From NCBI GenBank assembly GCA_028564925.1, contig CM053033.1, positions 110,130,752-110,194,751 on the forward strand: 64,000 nt of DNA, written 5' to 3'. The translations under genes were made by a program, and so were the position numbers. This DNA comes from Lithobates sylvaticus (lineage: Eukaryota; Chordata; Amphibia; Anura; Ranidae). Positions 33,640 through 44,317 of the stretch are shown piece by piece. The notes under the pieces were generated by a model. The model was not told the DNA's origin. It searched no databases and saw nothing but the letters and a program-made list of their open reading frames with translations. The stretch's first letter is position 1, and the number at the start of each line of letters is the position of its first letter.

Positions 33640-34180
33640 GACTAAAACAAAATCAACCTGTATTTTGAATGCAGTGCCTTTGATGTACAGACATCACACT
33701 GCCCCCAGGCAATGCTCGAGGGTGATTTCCAGAGCACGGCATGCTGGGAGCGCCACCACTTATTTCCACTGGCCATCCTAAAGGTAAGATTGATCATTGC
33801 TCGTAAAGCTTGCTGACTCATCTGGTCACGGAGGGGTTAAAAGCCTTTCCACGACTAATTCTGTCTGCTCAGTAAGCAAAAAAATAAAGGGACAGGGAAA
33901 AGGGGGGGAAAAAAAGCCTTCTTTGCGAAGAAGCTATTTCCTGCCTACTGGTAAGAAAACTCTGAGCTGAGATAAATTATTCATATGGCGGAAATGGGGC
34001 CCTTGTTTCGGAGAGTTTCTAAATCTGGATGCTTAATGTGCTCACTCGCTCTCTGTTTGTGGGTTTATTGATTCCTGCAGCTCGCTGGCATCTGCCTACA
34101 CCCAACACACACTCCCTCTATAGTTTATTGCAAGGTCACCACCAAGCATAGGTGACTCCGTCCAATGACATCCTTTCATG
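33640..34180. promoter_or_regulatory. Candidate conserved non-coding block
   Basis: Non-repetitive, mixed-composition sequence in a repeat-dense intron, including TGAGATAAATTATTCATATG and GTGGGTTTATTGATTCCTGC. No coding potential. It is proposed only from its complexity and lack of repeat signature; conservation cannot be tested here. Confidence 0.25.
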
Positions 34181-34895
34181 TTAGCTTAAAGTCATCATGT
34201 CATAATCCTGAGCTATTCCAATGCAGCATAAAAAAAATACATAAGCAGCAAACCACATGTCAAAATGATCAATAGATCTAGAAATATAGGCAGCTGAAGT
34301 TAGATGCAAATCTAATTTTCTCGAATTTTCCTCGGACAAATCAAGCTTGGACCCCCCGCTATCTATACACACACACACATCATTTTTTTTCCCGAATTTG
34401 TGTTACGCTACATGTCTGAGCCATTTTAAACCTTCCTACCGGCACCCTGTGTTTATTAACTGCCATTGATCATGTCGTTTCATGGTATCATTTGTTGGTC
34501 TGTACATACAGCCTATAGTAGAGTACATTTTCACATTCCTGCCTCAGAAGATTCTGTTTGGGTTTAAATCTGAGGCAAGTGGCATGGCACTGCACAGGTT
34601 AATGCATGACCTCTGTCTGTAGTCTGAACTGACATTTCCTGTAAAGAAACTATATATCCCACAATCCATTGGTCTCTCAATCTAGCACTGGTGCAGGTAA
34701 GAGCTAAAACGTAATTAGATCTGACACAGACACAAACAGAGCAGAGCAATTAACAGAGAGCTCACCATGCTGGAAGAGATGTGTTTCATCATATTAACAC
34801 GCCCACATTTGTGATGTAACACAGAAGAAATAGCAAGGCATGGATTGGACGCTGCGTGACCCAGTAGGTGCCTGTCTCTTTAGTAAATAAGTACA
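34181..34895. other. Intronic sequence, nothing recognised
   Basis: No gene or repeat boundary; a short CACACA run near 34368. Confidence 0.45.
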
Positions 34896-34903
34896 AACTA
34901 GAT

Positions 34904-35069
34904 CAGAGATATGCAATTAGCGGACCTCCAGCTGTTGCAGAACTACAAGTCCCATGATGCATAGCAAGACTCTGACAGCATGAAACCCAGAGGCATGAAA
35001 CCCAGAGGCAGAGGCATGATGGGACTTGTATTTTGCAACAGCTGGAGGTCTGCTAAAAGAATATCTCTG
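34904..35069. mobile_element. Palindromic hAT MITE, 166 bp
   Basis: Ends CAGAGATATGCAATTAGCGG and (inverse) CAGAGATATTCTTTTAGCAG. Exact 8-bp duplication AACTAGAT at 34896-34903 and 35070-35077. Arms continue through CTCCAGCTGTTGCA. The centre has a short AGGCATGAAACCCAG tandem. Confidence 0.92.
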
Positions 35070-35237
35070 AACTAGATGAATGAATACATAGTCATAGGGG
35101 AATCGATCAGCCATGACACTACAAACGGCCGCCATGACATGTAAGCCCATCATTATAAGGTAAGGCAACAAACAGGGAATATCTCTACACTAATAATTAG
35201 TGAAAACAATGAAAACATTTGAAAGTATACAATGCCT

Positions 35238-35640
35238 TTAACCACTTCCAGGCAGCAAGGCCAAGCTACATAATCTACTTGTACATAATCCAGCCTGTTC
35301 TGGGTTAGGGGCATGCAGCACCTGGCTCCTGTGCCCACCGGACACAGCAGATCACAATTATTGGTAACCGGGTATCATGTGATCGCTATGATTGGTTATA
35401 TCGATCACATGATGCCAATGTAAACAATCTGTCATGAATGAAAGCTTGCTTACAGTTATGATCTGGGCTTGGCCCACAGCAATCACATAGTACCTGACTA
35501 CCCGTACCATGTGATTAGCTGTAGCCAATCACAGATCACAACCACAAGCAAGCTGCACATGTATGTTAACCCATTCATGACAGCTAAAACTATTGCTTCT
35601 ACAGTGATCACCACTCTAGAAGCCATAACAGTGTAAAAAG
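35238..35640. repeat. TTAACCACTTC-family fragment
   Basis: Starts TTAACCACTTCCAGGCAGC; only the left terminus of the family is recognised. Contains CATGTGATCGCTATGATTGG-type alternating repeats. Confidence 0.5.
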
Positions 35641-35649
35641 AAAAAAAAA

Positions 35650-36370
35650 TCCCTGAGCCGCCTTGCTATGCTATAACACCATATGATCCTGCCATAAAGG
35701 TCTTTGTTCAGGGACTTCCTATTGAGGGGGGCAACTGTCACCCAACTGTGCTCCTGTGTTATCACCCCCTCACACGTGCTCCTGATAGGGACTAGAAGTG
35801 GCCTTGCTATGCTACAGAAATACCTGAAATAACTAAATAGAAAACACCATATGTTCCTGTCATCAAGGTCTTTGTTAGGGACTTCCTGTTATAGGGGGAC
35901 AATTGTTACCCAACTGTGCTCCCTTGTTATCACCCCATCACATGTGCGCCTCCTGGTGGGAACTAGATGTGGCCTTACTATGCTTTACGAATACCTGTAA
36001 TAAATAAAAAACACCATATGATCTTGCCATGAATGTTCTTGTTCAGGGACTTCCTGTTATGGGGTGACAACTGTCACCCAACTGTGCTTGCGTGTTATCA
36101 CCCCATCACATGTGCCCCTGAAGAGGACTAGAAGTGGCCTTGCTATGCTATATAAATTTCTTAAAATAAATTTCTTGTTAAAAAAAATTTCTTAAAATAA
36201 ATAAAAAACACCAAATGATCCTGCCATCAAGGTCCTTGTTAGGGATTTCCAGTTATGGGGTGACAAATGTCAGGTGCTCCCGTGTTATCACCCCATCACA
36301 TGTGCACCTGGTAAGGACTAGAAGTGACCGTGCTAACACCATAGTACAATTATGGTCCACTGTTGCCACC
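35650..36370. repeat. Tandem repeat, about 167-bp unit, four copies
   Basis: The marker AACACCATATGATCCTGCCAT recurs near 35676, 35844, 36011 and 36208, so units are about 167, 167 and 197 bp. Each unit includes GGGACTTCCTGTTA, CACCCAACTGTGCTC and GACTAGAAGTGGCCTTGCTA. The third-to-fourth spacing is longer because of a short duplicated AATTTCTT stretch. Confidence 0.85.
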
Positions 36371-36569
36371 ATCAGGAAACCAGTCCAAAGCAATGATGTG
36401 TGGCCAACGCTGAAGCAAGTGGCTGAAAGAGGCTGAAGGAGATCAGCAGCACTGATCTGCCACAAAGGATTAAAAAGAAAAAAGTGAAAATAGTATTTTT
36501 ATTTTTTTTAAATGGCAATTGCTTAGGAAAACGTAGTGCTTTAGCAAACCTAATGCCCTTCACTTCAAC

Positions 36570-36960
36570 TCCTTCCTTCTCCCCGCTGTCAGCCTCCAGA
36601 TTTTCCAGCTGTCAGCTCAGCACAAAGACAAATTTCAAGTAATCCCACAATCTCAATTCAAAAGTGATTTTGCAGATTTTTTCGGTAAATTAACTAAAGA
36701 GATCTATGGATATGGAGGGAAGTAAGCGAGCCCATCTTTCTCCCCGCACTGTGCGTGTCCAGACTGCTGTATATAGGGAGACGGCTGATGCTGAATTTGG
36801 TGCTTAAAGACGGTGGAGCTCTTTAATAAGGCCGCAGGGGATTTGTGATCCTCTTACACAGTTATTACAATTTTATCACTAATCCTGCATATGAGGACAC
36901 TCCGCGCCACTACAAACCCAGGGACCTCCGCAGGAGCGGCAGAATGTCATTGTACACACA
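36570..36960. promoter_or_regulatory. Candidate conserved non-coding block
   Basis: Unique sequence with features common in vertebrate non-coding conserved elements (TTTCAAGTAATCCCACAATC, GGTAAATTAACTAAAGAGAT). No coding frame. Proposed from composition only. Confidence 0.25.
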
Positions 36961-37089
36961 AAGCAGATGGGATCCACTATCTGCTCCCTGACATCACTAA
37001 AGCCGGCCACACACCTGCTAGATTATCTGTGGATATGATCTATTGAATCCAACAAATTATACCCTATAGTACCAGGGTCTACCGGACTG

Positions 37090-38125
37090 TGTAGAAACGC
37101 TTTAGGTAGGCACCTGTACTACGAAGCAGGCACTTGCACTATGGAGTAGGCATTTTTACTATGGAGTAGGCACTTGTACTACAAAGTGGGCACTTGCCCT
37201 ACGAAGTAGGCGCTTGCACTATGGAGTAGGCACTTGTACTATGGAATAGGCGCTTGCACTATGAAGCGGGCACATGTACTATGGAGTAGGCACTTGCACT
37301 ACAGAGTAGGCGCTTGCAATATGGAGTAGGCATTTGTACTATGGAGTAGGCACTTGTACTACAAAGTAGGCACTTGCACTATGGAGTAGGCACTTGCACT
37401 ACAGAGTAGGCACCCACACTGCAGAGTAGGCGCTTGCACTTTGGAGCAGGCACTTGTACTCTGGAGTAGGCACTTATACTATGGAGTAGGCACTTGCACT
37501 ATGGAGCAGGCACTTGCACTATGGAGTAGGCACTTGTATTACGGAGTAGACGCTTGGACTATGGAGTAGGCACTTGTACTAAGGAGCAGGCACTTGTACT
37601 ACAAAGTAGGCACTTGCACTATGGAGTAGGCACTTGCACTACAGAATAGGCACCCACACTGCAGAGTAGGCGCTTGCACTTTGGAGCAGGCACTTGTACT
37701 CTGGAGTAGGCACTTATACTATGGAGTAGGCACTTGCACTATGGAGCAGGCACTTGCACTATGGAGTAGGCACTTGTATTACGGAGTAGACGCTTGGACT
37801 ATGGAGTAGGCACTTGTACTAAGGAGCAGGCACTTGTACTACAAAGTAGGCACTTGCACTATGGAGTAGGCACTTGCACTGCAGAGTAGGCACCCACACT
37901 GCAGAGTAGGCGCTTGCACTTTGGAGCAGGCACTTGTACTCTGGAGTAGGCACTTATACTATGGAGTAGGCACTTGCACTATGGAGCAGGCACTTGCACT
38001 ATGGAGTAGGCACTTGTATTACGGAGTAGACGCTTGGACTATGGAGTAGGCACTTGTACTAAGGAGCAGGCACTTGCCCTACGAAGTAGGTGCTTGCACT
38101 ATGGAGTAGGCACTTGTATTATGAC
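37090..38125. repeat. 20-bp minisatellite with 240-bp higher-order repeat
   Basis: Units of the form ATGGAGTAGGCACTTGCACT, about 50 copies. From 37381 onward a 12-unit block of 240 bp repeats nearly exactly at 37621 and again at 37861. Distinctive variant units (GCAGAGTAGGCGCTTGCACT, ACGGAGTAGACGCTTGGACT) recur in the same order. The first 290 bp is not in this register. Confidence 0.95.
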
Positions 38126-38500
38126 ACTATTCCTCCCAATGACACCAACAATGGAGCACTATAGCTCCCAATGATACCAATGATAGGACACTATTCCTCC
38201 TAATGACGCCAATGATGGGACACTATTCCTCCCAATGATACCAATGATGGGGCACTATTCCTCCCAATGACATCAATAATGGGGCACTATTCCTCCCAAT
38301 GACGTCAATGATGGGACACTATTCCTCCCAATGATGCCAATGATGGAACACTAGTCCTCCCAATGATGCCAATAATGGGGCACTATTCCTCCCAATGACA
38401 TCAATGATGGGACACTATTCCTTCCAATGATGCCAATGGGGCACTATTCCTCCAACTGGTACCAACAATGAGGCGCTATTTCTCACTTTTAAACCAATAA
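38126..38500. repeat. About 32-bp minisatellite
   Basis: Degenerate units of GACACTATTCCTCCCAATGA plus TGCCAATGATGG, about 11 copies. A last unit-like sequence at 38678-38720 lies beyond an unrelated stretch, so the array was interrupted. Confidence 0.88.
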
Positions 38501-38960
38501 TGGGGTATTGCTTAGTCCCACTGACGGCAGGGCATTTTTTTTTATTCCCATCAGCCACGGTTTGGCCCCCCTAAAGAACAGTAAACTGGCTCTCTGTTTA
38601 GAAAGTTTGGAGACCCCGTTCTCAAAACTGCGGCCTAGGGGAGTAGATTTGGACATTTGTTTACTGTTATCTGGCCCATGGGACACTATGCCTCCTACTG
38701 ACACCAATGATGGGGCATCGTAAAAGATATATTAAACTGAATCCCCCTCCGCGCTCAATCACAATAAAAAAAAAAAAAAATTATTAATCAATCAAAATAC
38801 ATTTAAATATACAGAAATAAATAAATCCCTCAGTGTTTTGCTGCATTAATCCCCTCAAAATAAATATGAGCAGAGAATCAATGTGAATCCTCAGTGCAGA
38901 ACTTCACCTCAATAATCTAAAGATCTATAAAAAGTGCTGATGTGCTGTAATTAAATACAA

Positions 38961-39034
38961 TGCAATCTATACTGTTGTTCAATAAGCCCTACTTTCTTTC
39001 TCCTTCTTTGGAGATACTCTCTCTTTTTATACAT
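38961..39034 (+). repeat. Left terminal direct repeat of the Penelope-like element
   Basis: 74 bp from TGCAATCTATACTGTTGTTC to CTTTTTATACAT, identical to 45435-45508. Behaves as a short pseudo-LTR, a known feature of the family. Confidence 0.93.
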
Positions 39035-39253
39035 ATATAGTCAGGGGCTGAACATACAGTATTGTAGCAGTACATTATTTACCTAATTAATTTGTACAAG
39101 CCTCCTATGTTCTGTTTTGTTTATAAATACTTGTTTACGGATCACAAGTGATCCATTCACGAGGCACTTTAAGAAATATATGATACCGTTAAACCATTCC
39201 AACACTAACTTCGCATATCTGATTCCTATCTGTCTATAAATCCCCGTTTTGGC

Positions 39254-40054
39254 ATGGCTTTTGTCATCGGGGAGGAGATTGATCAAGAAATAAGCCAAGC
39301 GTTCAGCAGAGACTCTATTACCACACCCTCTGAAGAGGAGGACACTAAATCTCGCTTCAAAGAGCATAAAAAGTTACTAATTAGACACCTCAATAGGAAG
39401 TGGGATGTATGTTTCTTAGAAACCTATATTGAGAAGAAAATAATTCCCAGAGGTCTACGTGATAAAGTGATCCCGGCAGAACACCTACACAGCCCGAGAT
39501 TTTTGGGGAAGTGGAAGGAGTTGTGTATAGACCATGGAGTCTCAGTAATGAAACTAATAGTAGAGGAAGAAAAAATACAACTCGAGGAACTAACAACACA
39601 AATAACAGAGAGCTCTTTAGGCCTGGAACCATTCAAAGATCTGGAAGAATTCCAGAAACTGAATGATGTATTAAAAAAGGAAATAGAAAGAATACAACAT
39701 AACTTAAAAGCAACAAAACAGTCTAAATTTAGACGAGACTTGGGAGACTGGGAAAAGGGGGATATCTTTGATATCTCACCACGTAGAAGCCGCAGTCGTA
39801 TGAGACGTGGCACCCCAAGATCCAAGTCAAGAAATAATAGATCACAGAGTGAACAGGAAGATGAGGACAGCACTAGGACAGTGACTTTTTTAGAGAAAGA
39901 GGGGGTAGTGAGCAAAGACAGGGAGATAGTACAGGAGGAAAGAATAGCCACACACAAAACATCAGCCCCCAACCCTCAACCCAGGAAAGACAGAGACCGA
40001 AACACCCACAAGGGAACAACTCGCACAAGAAGCCAGAAAAATCAACGGGACTAG
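39254..40054 (+). CDS. Upstream protein of the Penelope-like element (coiled coil, RS-rich)
   Basis: 266 codons from an ATG. Residues about 95-165 are rich in Glu/Lys/Leu heptads (IVEEEKIQLEELTTQI, FQKLNDVLKKEIERIQHNL), a likely coiled coil. Residues about 176-205 form a basic Arg/Ser tract (SPRRSRSRMRRGTPRSKSRN), and the C-terminus is Arg/Lys/Thr-rich. No enzymatic motif is seen. It ends 26 bp before the reverse-transcriptase start and lies in a different frame. Composition suggests an oligomerising nucleic-acid-binding role like LINE ORF1 proteins. That is inference; I cannot name a homologous family. Confidence 0.75.
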   Translation: MAFVIGEEIDQEISQAFSRDSITTPSEEEDTKSRFKEHKKLLIRHLNRKWDVCFLETYIEKKIIPRGLRDKVIPAEHLHSPRFLGKWKELCIDHGVSVMKLIVEEEKIQLEELTTQITESSLGLEPFKDLEEFQKLNDVLKKEIERIQHNLKATKQSKFRRDLGDWEKGDIFDISPRRSRSRMRRGTPRSKSRNNRSQSEQEDEDSTRTVTFLEKEGVVSKDREIVQEERIATHKTSAPNPQPRKDRDRNTHKGTTRTRSQKNQRD

Positions 40055-40080
40055 GGAGTGAGACAATAGAAGACAAAGAT

Positions 40081-41418
40081 ATGAAGATAATCAATCTGTC
40101 CAATTTAGAACTTTCACAAGGACATATAGACCTACTAAAAAGAGGGATGTCTTTCTCCCCGTCCAGTCAAATGGACGAATTCACGGTCTTTAAAGACATC
40201 TCCCTTTTCCTCCGAAAAGTCTTTTTTCGGTTTCTCCATATGGATAAACCTGAGGTAGTGGGACACACGGAGATATCAGGAGATTTGGAAAGGGACATGT
40301 TAGAGACACTGGAATCCCTATGGGAGGAGGGGAACTGTGAAATAGAAGAGACCACACTGGAACTAACAAAAAGAAAGGCAGACTTAAATATCAGGTCAAG
40401 AAAGATGCCCCCACTCAATAAACACAAGTGGTTGAGCTTGTTCCTTGACATGATACAGATGGACCTTGAAAAAGTTGATTGGAACCATAAGATTGCAGAC
40501 AACCTGACTAATGAGGAGAGAAAGGCAATAAAAGAGCTATCCAATGCCAATGAAGTGGTCATAAAAAACAGCGACAAAGGAGGGAATGTAGTCATACTCA
40601 ACGGAAAAGACTATGAAAGAGAAGTCTTCCGTTTACTGGGCGATAGTGACACATACAGAAAACTCAGTAAAGACCCCTTTCCTGAGTTAGTTGATAGTCT
40701 AAATATGAAATTGAAACTAGCACAGGAAGCAGGACTTCTCAGCAAAAAGGAGTTTGATTACCTTGGAGTCGAGGTGTTTAACATCCCAACGTTCTACATA
40801 ATCCCCAAGGTACACAAGTCGTTAAAAAATCCCCCTGGGAGGCCGATCGTCTCTGCAATTAAGGGACCACTGGAACGGGTGGGCAAATTCCTGGACAGTA
40901 TGCTCAAAGAAGTGGTCCTGGGCCTCAAATCTTACGTTAGGGACACAGGCGATGTTTTAGGTCACATCGCCAATCTGCAACTGCAGGAGGGTCTCCTCCT
41001 GGTGGGGATCGACGTGGAATCTCTATACACGTCGATCCCCCACGAGTGGGGTATAAAGGCGGTCAAAACTCTCTTGGAGAAAAACTTTCCCAGGTGTGGA
41101 CCCCAAAACGAGTTTCTGGTGGACCTCCTTACTTTTGCATTAAATCATAATTTTTTCCAATTCTTGGAGAAATATTATCAACAGATTAAAGGTACATCCA
41201 TGGGGGCACCATGGGCACCAGCATATGCGTGTCTCCACCTGGGAATGTGGGAGGAGGACCTGGTCTACACCTCGCCGATGTACCTGAGCCACGTACACAC
41301 CTGGCTCAGGTACATCGATGACGTGTTAGTCTTATGGAAGGGGGATGAGGAATCGCTTAGGAGATTCGTGGCCACTCTCAACAGCAATGACCGAAACATC
41401 AGGCTTACTTTTGTATAA
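40081..41418 (+). CDS. Penelope-type reverse transcriptase (5' part of the protein)
   Basis: 445 codons from an ATG. The opening NLSNLELSQGHIDLLKRGMS matches the start typical of Penelope-like polymerases. Palm motifs: KNPPGRPIVSAI around G253-R254-P255, VGIDVESLYTSIP with catalytic Asp311, GTSMGAPWAPAYACLHLGMW at 371-390, and YIDD with Asp413 and Asp414. It acts in target-primed reverse transcription of the element RNA. The frame stops after NIRLTFV, just where the thumb should begin with a conserved FLDL motif; that motif lies about 1 kb further on, after the G-poor block. All visible catalytic residues are present, but the protein as read is incomplete. Confidence 0.9.
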   Translation: MKIINLSNLELSQGHIDLLKRGMSFSPSSQMDEFTVFKDISLFLRKVFFRFLHMDKPEVVGHTEISGDLERDMLETLESLWEEGNCEIEETTLELTKRKADLNIRSRKMPPLNKHKWLSLFLDMIQMDLEKVDWNHKIADNLTNEERKAIKELSNANEVVIKNSDKGGNVVILNGKDYEREVFRLLGDSDTYRKLSKDPFPELVDSLNMKLKLAQEAGLLSKKEFDYLGVEVFNIPTFYIIPKVHKSLKNPPGRPIVSAIKGPLERVGKFLDSMLKEVVLGLKSYVRDTGDVLGHIANLQLQEGLLLVGIDVESLYTSIPHEWGIKAVKTLLEKNFPRCGPQNEFLVDLLTFALNHNFFQFLEKYYQQIKGTSMGAPWAPAYACLHLGMWEEDLVYTSPMYLSHVHTWLRYIDDVLVLWKGDEESLRRFVATLNSNDRNIRLTFV

Positions 41419-42407
41419 CGGATGTGTTCTAGCTTCGGAGATAGTTCAGACAAGAAAGCGCGGATATAGTATACCCAGGTTACATGAGAGCGAAGGCTAC
41501 TTACGTTACTTTTTTCATTTGTCTTACTCATACTCTACTACAAGACTATCTACTGCATACTATTTATAATCTACTCTGACTTACTTACTATTCAACTCTA
41601 TATCAGACTGGTTCACCAACTAGTATATCTTTTACTAACTACTATACTCTAAACTTTCTTCATAACATGTACTCTTACATAACAACATTTTGCTAACTCT
41701 CTTACTTTCTAACAATCCTATCAACTACAGAACAAGACTATACTAACTCTCTGCATACATTACTCTCTTACTTACTGTACCTTCTTGATACCTCCTTCTA
41801 ACTCTATCTTCTCTAACATACTTCTTACATGCTCACTTTACACTCGACTTGAACATTACATCACTCCATCTAAACTGCTATTATCGGTTCTTCTATGGAC
41901 TTACTTATATACTAAGCACTAATTTATAGTATTAGTCTCGTTCCTCTTACTCTAGGACTATACTGTTAACTTACTAACTAATTCATTCTACTACTTCTAT
42001 CTAAACTTTTACTTCTATAAACTAATTCTACTTACAATTTTCTTACAAAAACAATCTACTCTTTTCTAACTTTTACCTTTTTCTACTTATTTAATATATT
42101 GTGATAATGCTTAACTAATACTTACATATACTGACACAACTACAATACTCTTTCGAAAAACAACTTACTAGAACAGCATACTAACTAAACTTAACATCAA
42201 CTGTCTCTTCATAATACATCTAACTTACTTCACACTAACTAACTTTTTCATACTTGACATACTAACTTACTACTACAAAACAATTACAAGAAATACTCAA
42301 TAATACAAACTCACATCCTTACAACTATCCAAAACTAAATACTTCTGAGTGCTAAAAAAACTGCATAGTCACTCTATACAAAACAGATTTATAAAAACTG
42401 TACTTAA
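41417..42407. other. G-poor anomalous block inside the Penelope-like element
   Basis: About 1 kb almost devoid of G on the plus strand and rich in CTTACT, CTAACT and TACTAC words. Its first 85 bp or so (41417-41505) is a degraded, indel-rich copy of 42605-42693 from the endonuclease frame. Its right border is a 35-bp tandem duplication (CGAAAAGATCTCGTTCCTGG... at 42408 and 42443). It separates the polymerase palm from the thumb and endonuclease. It is either a rearrangement with low-complexity filler or uncorrected long-read noise in the assembly. Confidence 0.85.
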
Positions 42408-42467
42408 CGAAAAGATCTCGTTCCTGGACCTGGTGATAGTCACGAAAAGATCTCGTTCCTGGACCTG

Positions 42468-43466
42468 GTGATAATGCTTAAAGGCTCTACCTTGGTGACC
42501 CACACGTTCCGTAAGGAAACATCGGCCAATACGCTATTGCGTGCCGACAGCTATCATCCAAAATGGCAAAAGGATAGCATACCAGTGGGTCAATTCCTGC
42601 GCATTAGACGGAATTGTTCTAGTGCGGAGGATTTCAGACAAGAAAGCGCGGATTTATACGCCAGGTTCAGAGAGCGAGGCTACTCCCATAAGCAACTTAG
42701 GAGAGCTAAACTAAAAGCTGCACAACGGGATCGGCCATCCCTACTAAATAGAAGGACATCTATACACAACCAGGGAATGCCAGACCAGGGACCGGTAAGA
42801 ATTATCACACAGTTTGGATCACAATGGGAAGAAGTAAGGAATGTACTCCGTAAACATTGGGGGATTCTCCTCAACACCCCTGGTATAGCCAAGATAGTGG
42901 GACCTGAACCCAAGATGGTTGCCAAAAGAGCACCAAACTTGGGAGATAGCCTTATACAATCTGAATACATCCGGAACGTGAACACGACCTGGCTATCACA
43001 ATTCCCGAGAACTAAAGGCATGTTTGCCTGTGGACACTGCCAAATTTGCCCTTTTGTCCAGAGAACAGCAACTTTTAGCGACTCTCAGGACAGAACGGCA
43101 TTCCAAATTAAAAGCTTAATAAACTGTGCCACTACAAAAGTCATTTATATGATCACCTGTCCCTGCAAGAAAAAATATATAGGGAAAACCACACGACAAC
43201 TTAGAATACGGATTGGAGAGCACATAAGGGAAATAGGTGAAAAAAACCCAGAGAAACCTGTGGCCAAACATTTTGCCAGGTTTCACCAGGGAAAACTGAC
43301 AGGATTACAGGTAAAAGGGATTTATGCCCTTAATCTTTCCCCCAGAAGAGGTGACTATGATCAAGTCCTACAACAAAAAGAAAAAAGGTGGATTTTTAGA
43401 TTAGGCACACTTGCCCCTGCGGGCCTCAACATAGAATTTAATCTGCAACCTTTTCTAACAACATAA
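42468..43466 (+). CDS. Penelope-like thumb, linker and GIY-YIG endonuclease
   Basis: 332 codons. The N-terminal part (THTFRKETSANTLLRADSYH, then GQFLRIRRNCS) is the conserved region after the polymerase. A linker Cys cluster follows (C188-x2-C191-x2-C194 in FACGHCQIC). The GIY-YIG nuclease is VIYMITCPCKKKYIGKTTRQ (VIY at 225-227, YIG at 237-239), followed by LRIRIGEH with the catalytic-type Arg, and a His pair in KHFARFH that with Cys231 and Cys233 could form the zinc site. It nicks the target for priming. The first ATG here falls inside the region homologous to the polymerase C-terminus, so it is probably not a native start. Confidence 0.9.
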   Translation: MIMLKGSTLVTHTFRKETSANTLLRADSYHPKWQKDSIPVGQFLRIRRNCSSAEDFRQESADLYARFRERGYSHKQLRRAKLKAAQRDRPSLLNRRTSIHNQGMPDQGPVRIITQFGSQWEEVRNVLRKHWGILLNTPGIAKIVGPEPKMVAKRAPNLGDSLIQSEYIRNVNTTWLSQFPRTKGMFACGHCQICPFVQRTATFSDSQDRTAFQIKSLINCATTKVIYMITCPCKKKYIGKTTRQLRIRIGEHIREIGEKNPEKPVAKHFARFHQGKLTGLQVKGIYALNLSPRRGDYDQVLQQKEKRWIFRLGTLAPAGLNIEFNLQPFLTT

Positions 43467-44317
43467 GGATGGCATCATGGATGACATGGGTATTCGCCCA
43501 AGCCACCGTTCACTATCTTTCCACTATCCCCCCAGTGCTCTGTTATCGTTCCAATGCTTGACCAGCATTGGAACTATGTCTATATACATATATCAAACTC
43601 TTAGAAAATAGACTGCCTCCACCCTACTGTATCACCTTACTTTACTTTCCTTTACATGTGCCATATATCTCTTTAGGAGTGCTCTGTGGCCAAAACGAGT
43701 GAACTATATTTGACAGTAAACTCTAATTGCTTCTCATATGGAGTACACTTCACTTTCACTTTCTTTGGCCACAGATCTATAGCTAAGCATGTCACAGACC
43801 TTGTGGCCTCACTCTGTAATCACTAACCCCCCCTCTTTGTGTTGTCCTAATATGGAGTCCTCCCATTGTGTTACCCCCTATTGGAATCCCTCTATTGATA
43901 TGCCTTAGGTAATGACGAAGCAAGCAATTATTGACATCTTCATCCTCCCCTCCTTTGGATAAATAGTCTCATATAGTTCCACTTAGATTCTATGTTAAGG
44001 AACTACAAATATGTTTAGTTTCTGTTCAGCCCTTGAGAAATAAGCTTATCCCGTGAAAGTGATTCATCTTCTCGATCAATAATCAGAAGTAAATATCACC
44101 GACAGCCAGGAAAATATACGTACGTCCAGAAAACATGGATACGATATGGCTTTATGGCCAATCTGGAAATCACATAATGTCAATCAGGTATGCAAAGACA
44201 GGACTACATGAGCGACACAGGGTTTTACCTTCTCAATCGTAATCCTTGCTAAAGCAGATGATTGACGGGGGAGGGGACAGGACATCTATAAGAAGGAGTC
44301 CCCTCCACGTCATTCTT
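43467..44317 (+). other. 3' non-coding part of the Penelope-like element
   Basis: No open frame of note. A weak second hammerhead-like stretch (CUUGAGA ... GUGAAAG) lies at 44031-44059 but lacks a convincing fold. Confidence 0.55.

Noticed and set aside
39424-39972. 182-codon minus-strand frame
   Set aside because: Antisense shadow of the upstream Penelope-like protein; Ser/Leu-rich composition follows from the sense codons.
41417-42442. Spliceosomal intron within the Penelope-like polymerase
   Set aside because: GT follows the last polymerase codon, but available acceptors give a wrong phase or drop the expected linker residues, and the block edges show duplications instead.
44031-44059. 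CUUGAGA ... GUGAAAG, possible second hammerhead in the Penelope-like tail
   Set aside because: Core and stem III do not fit, and stem II requires an ad hoc register.
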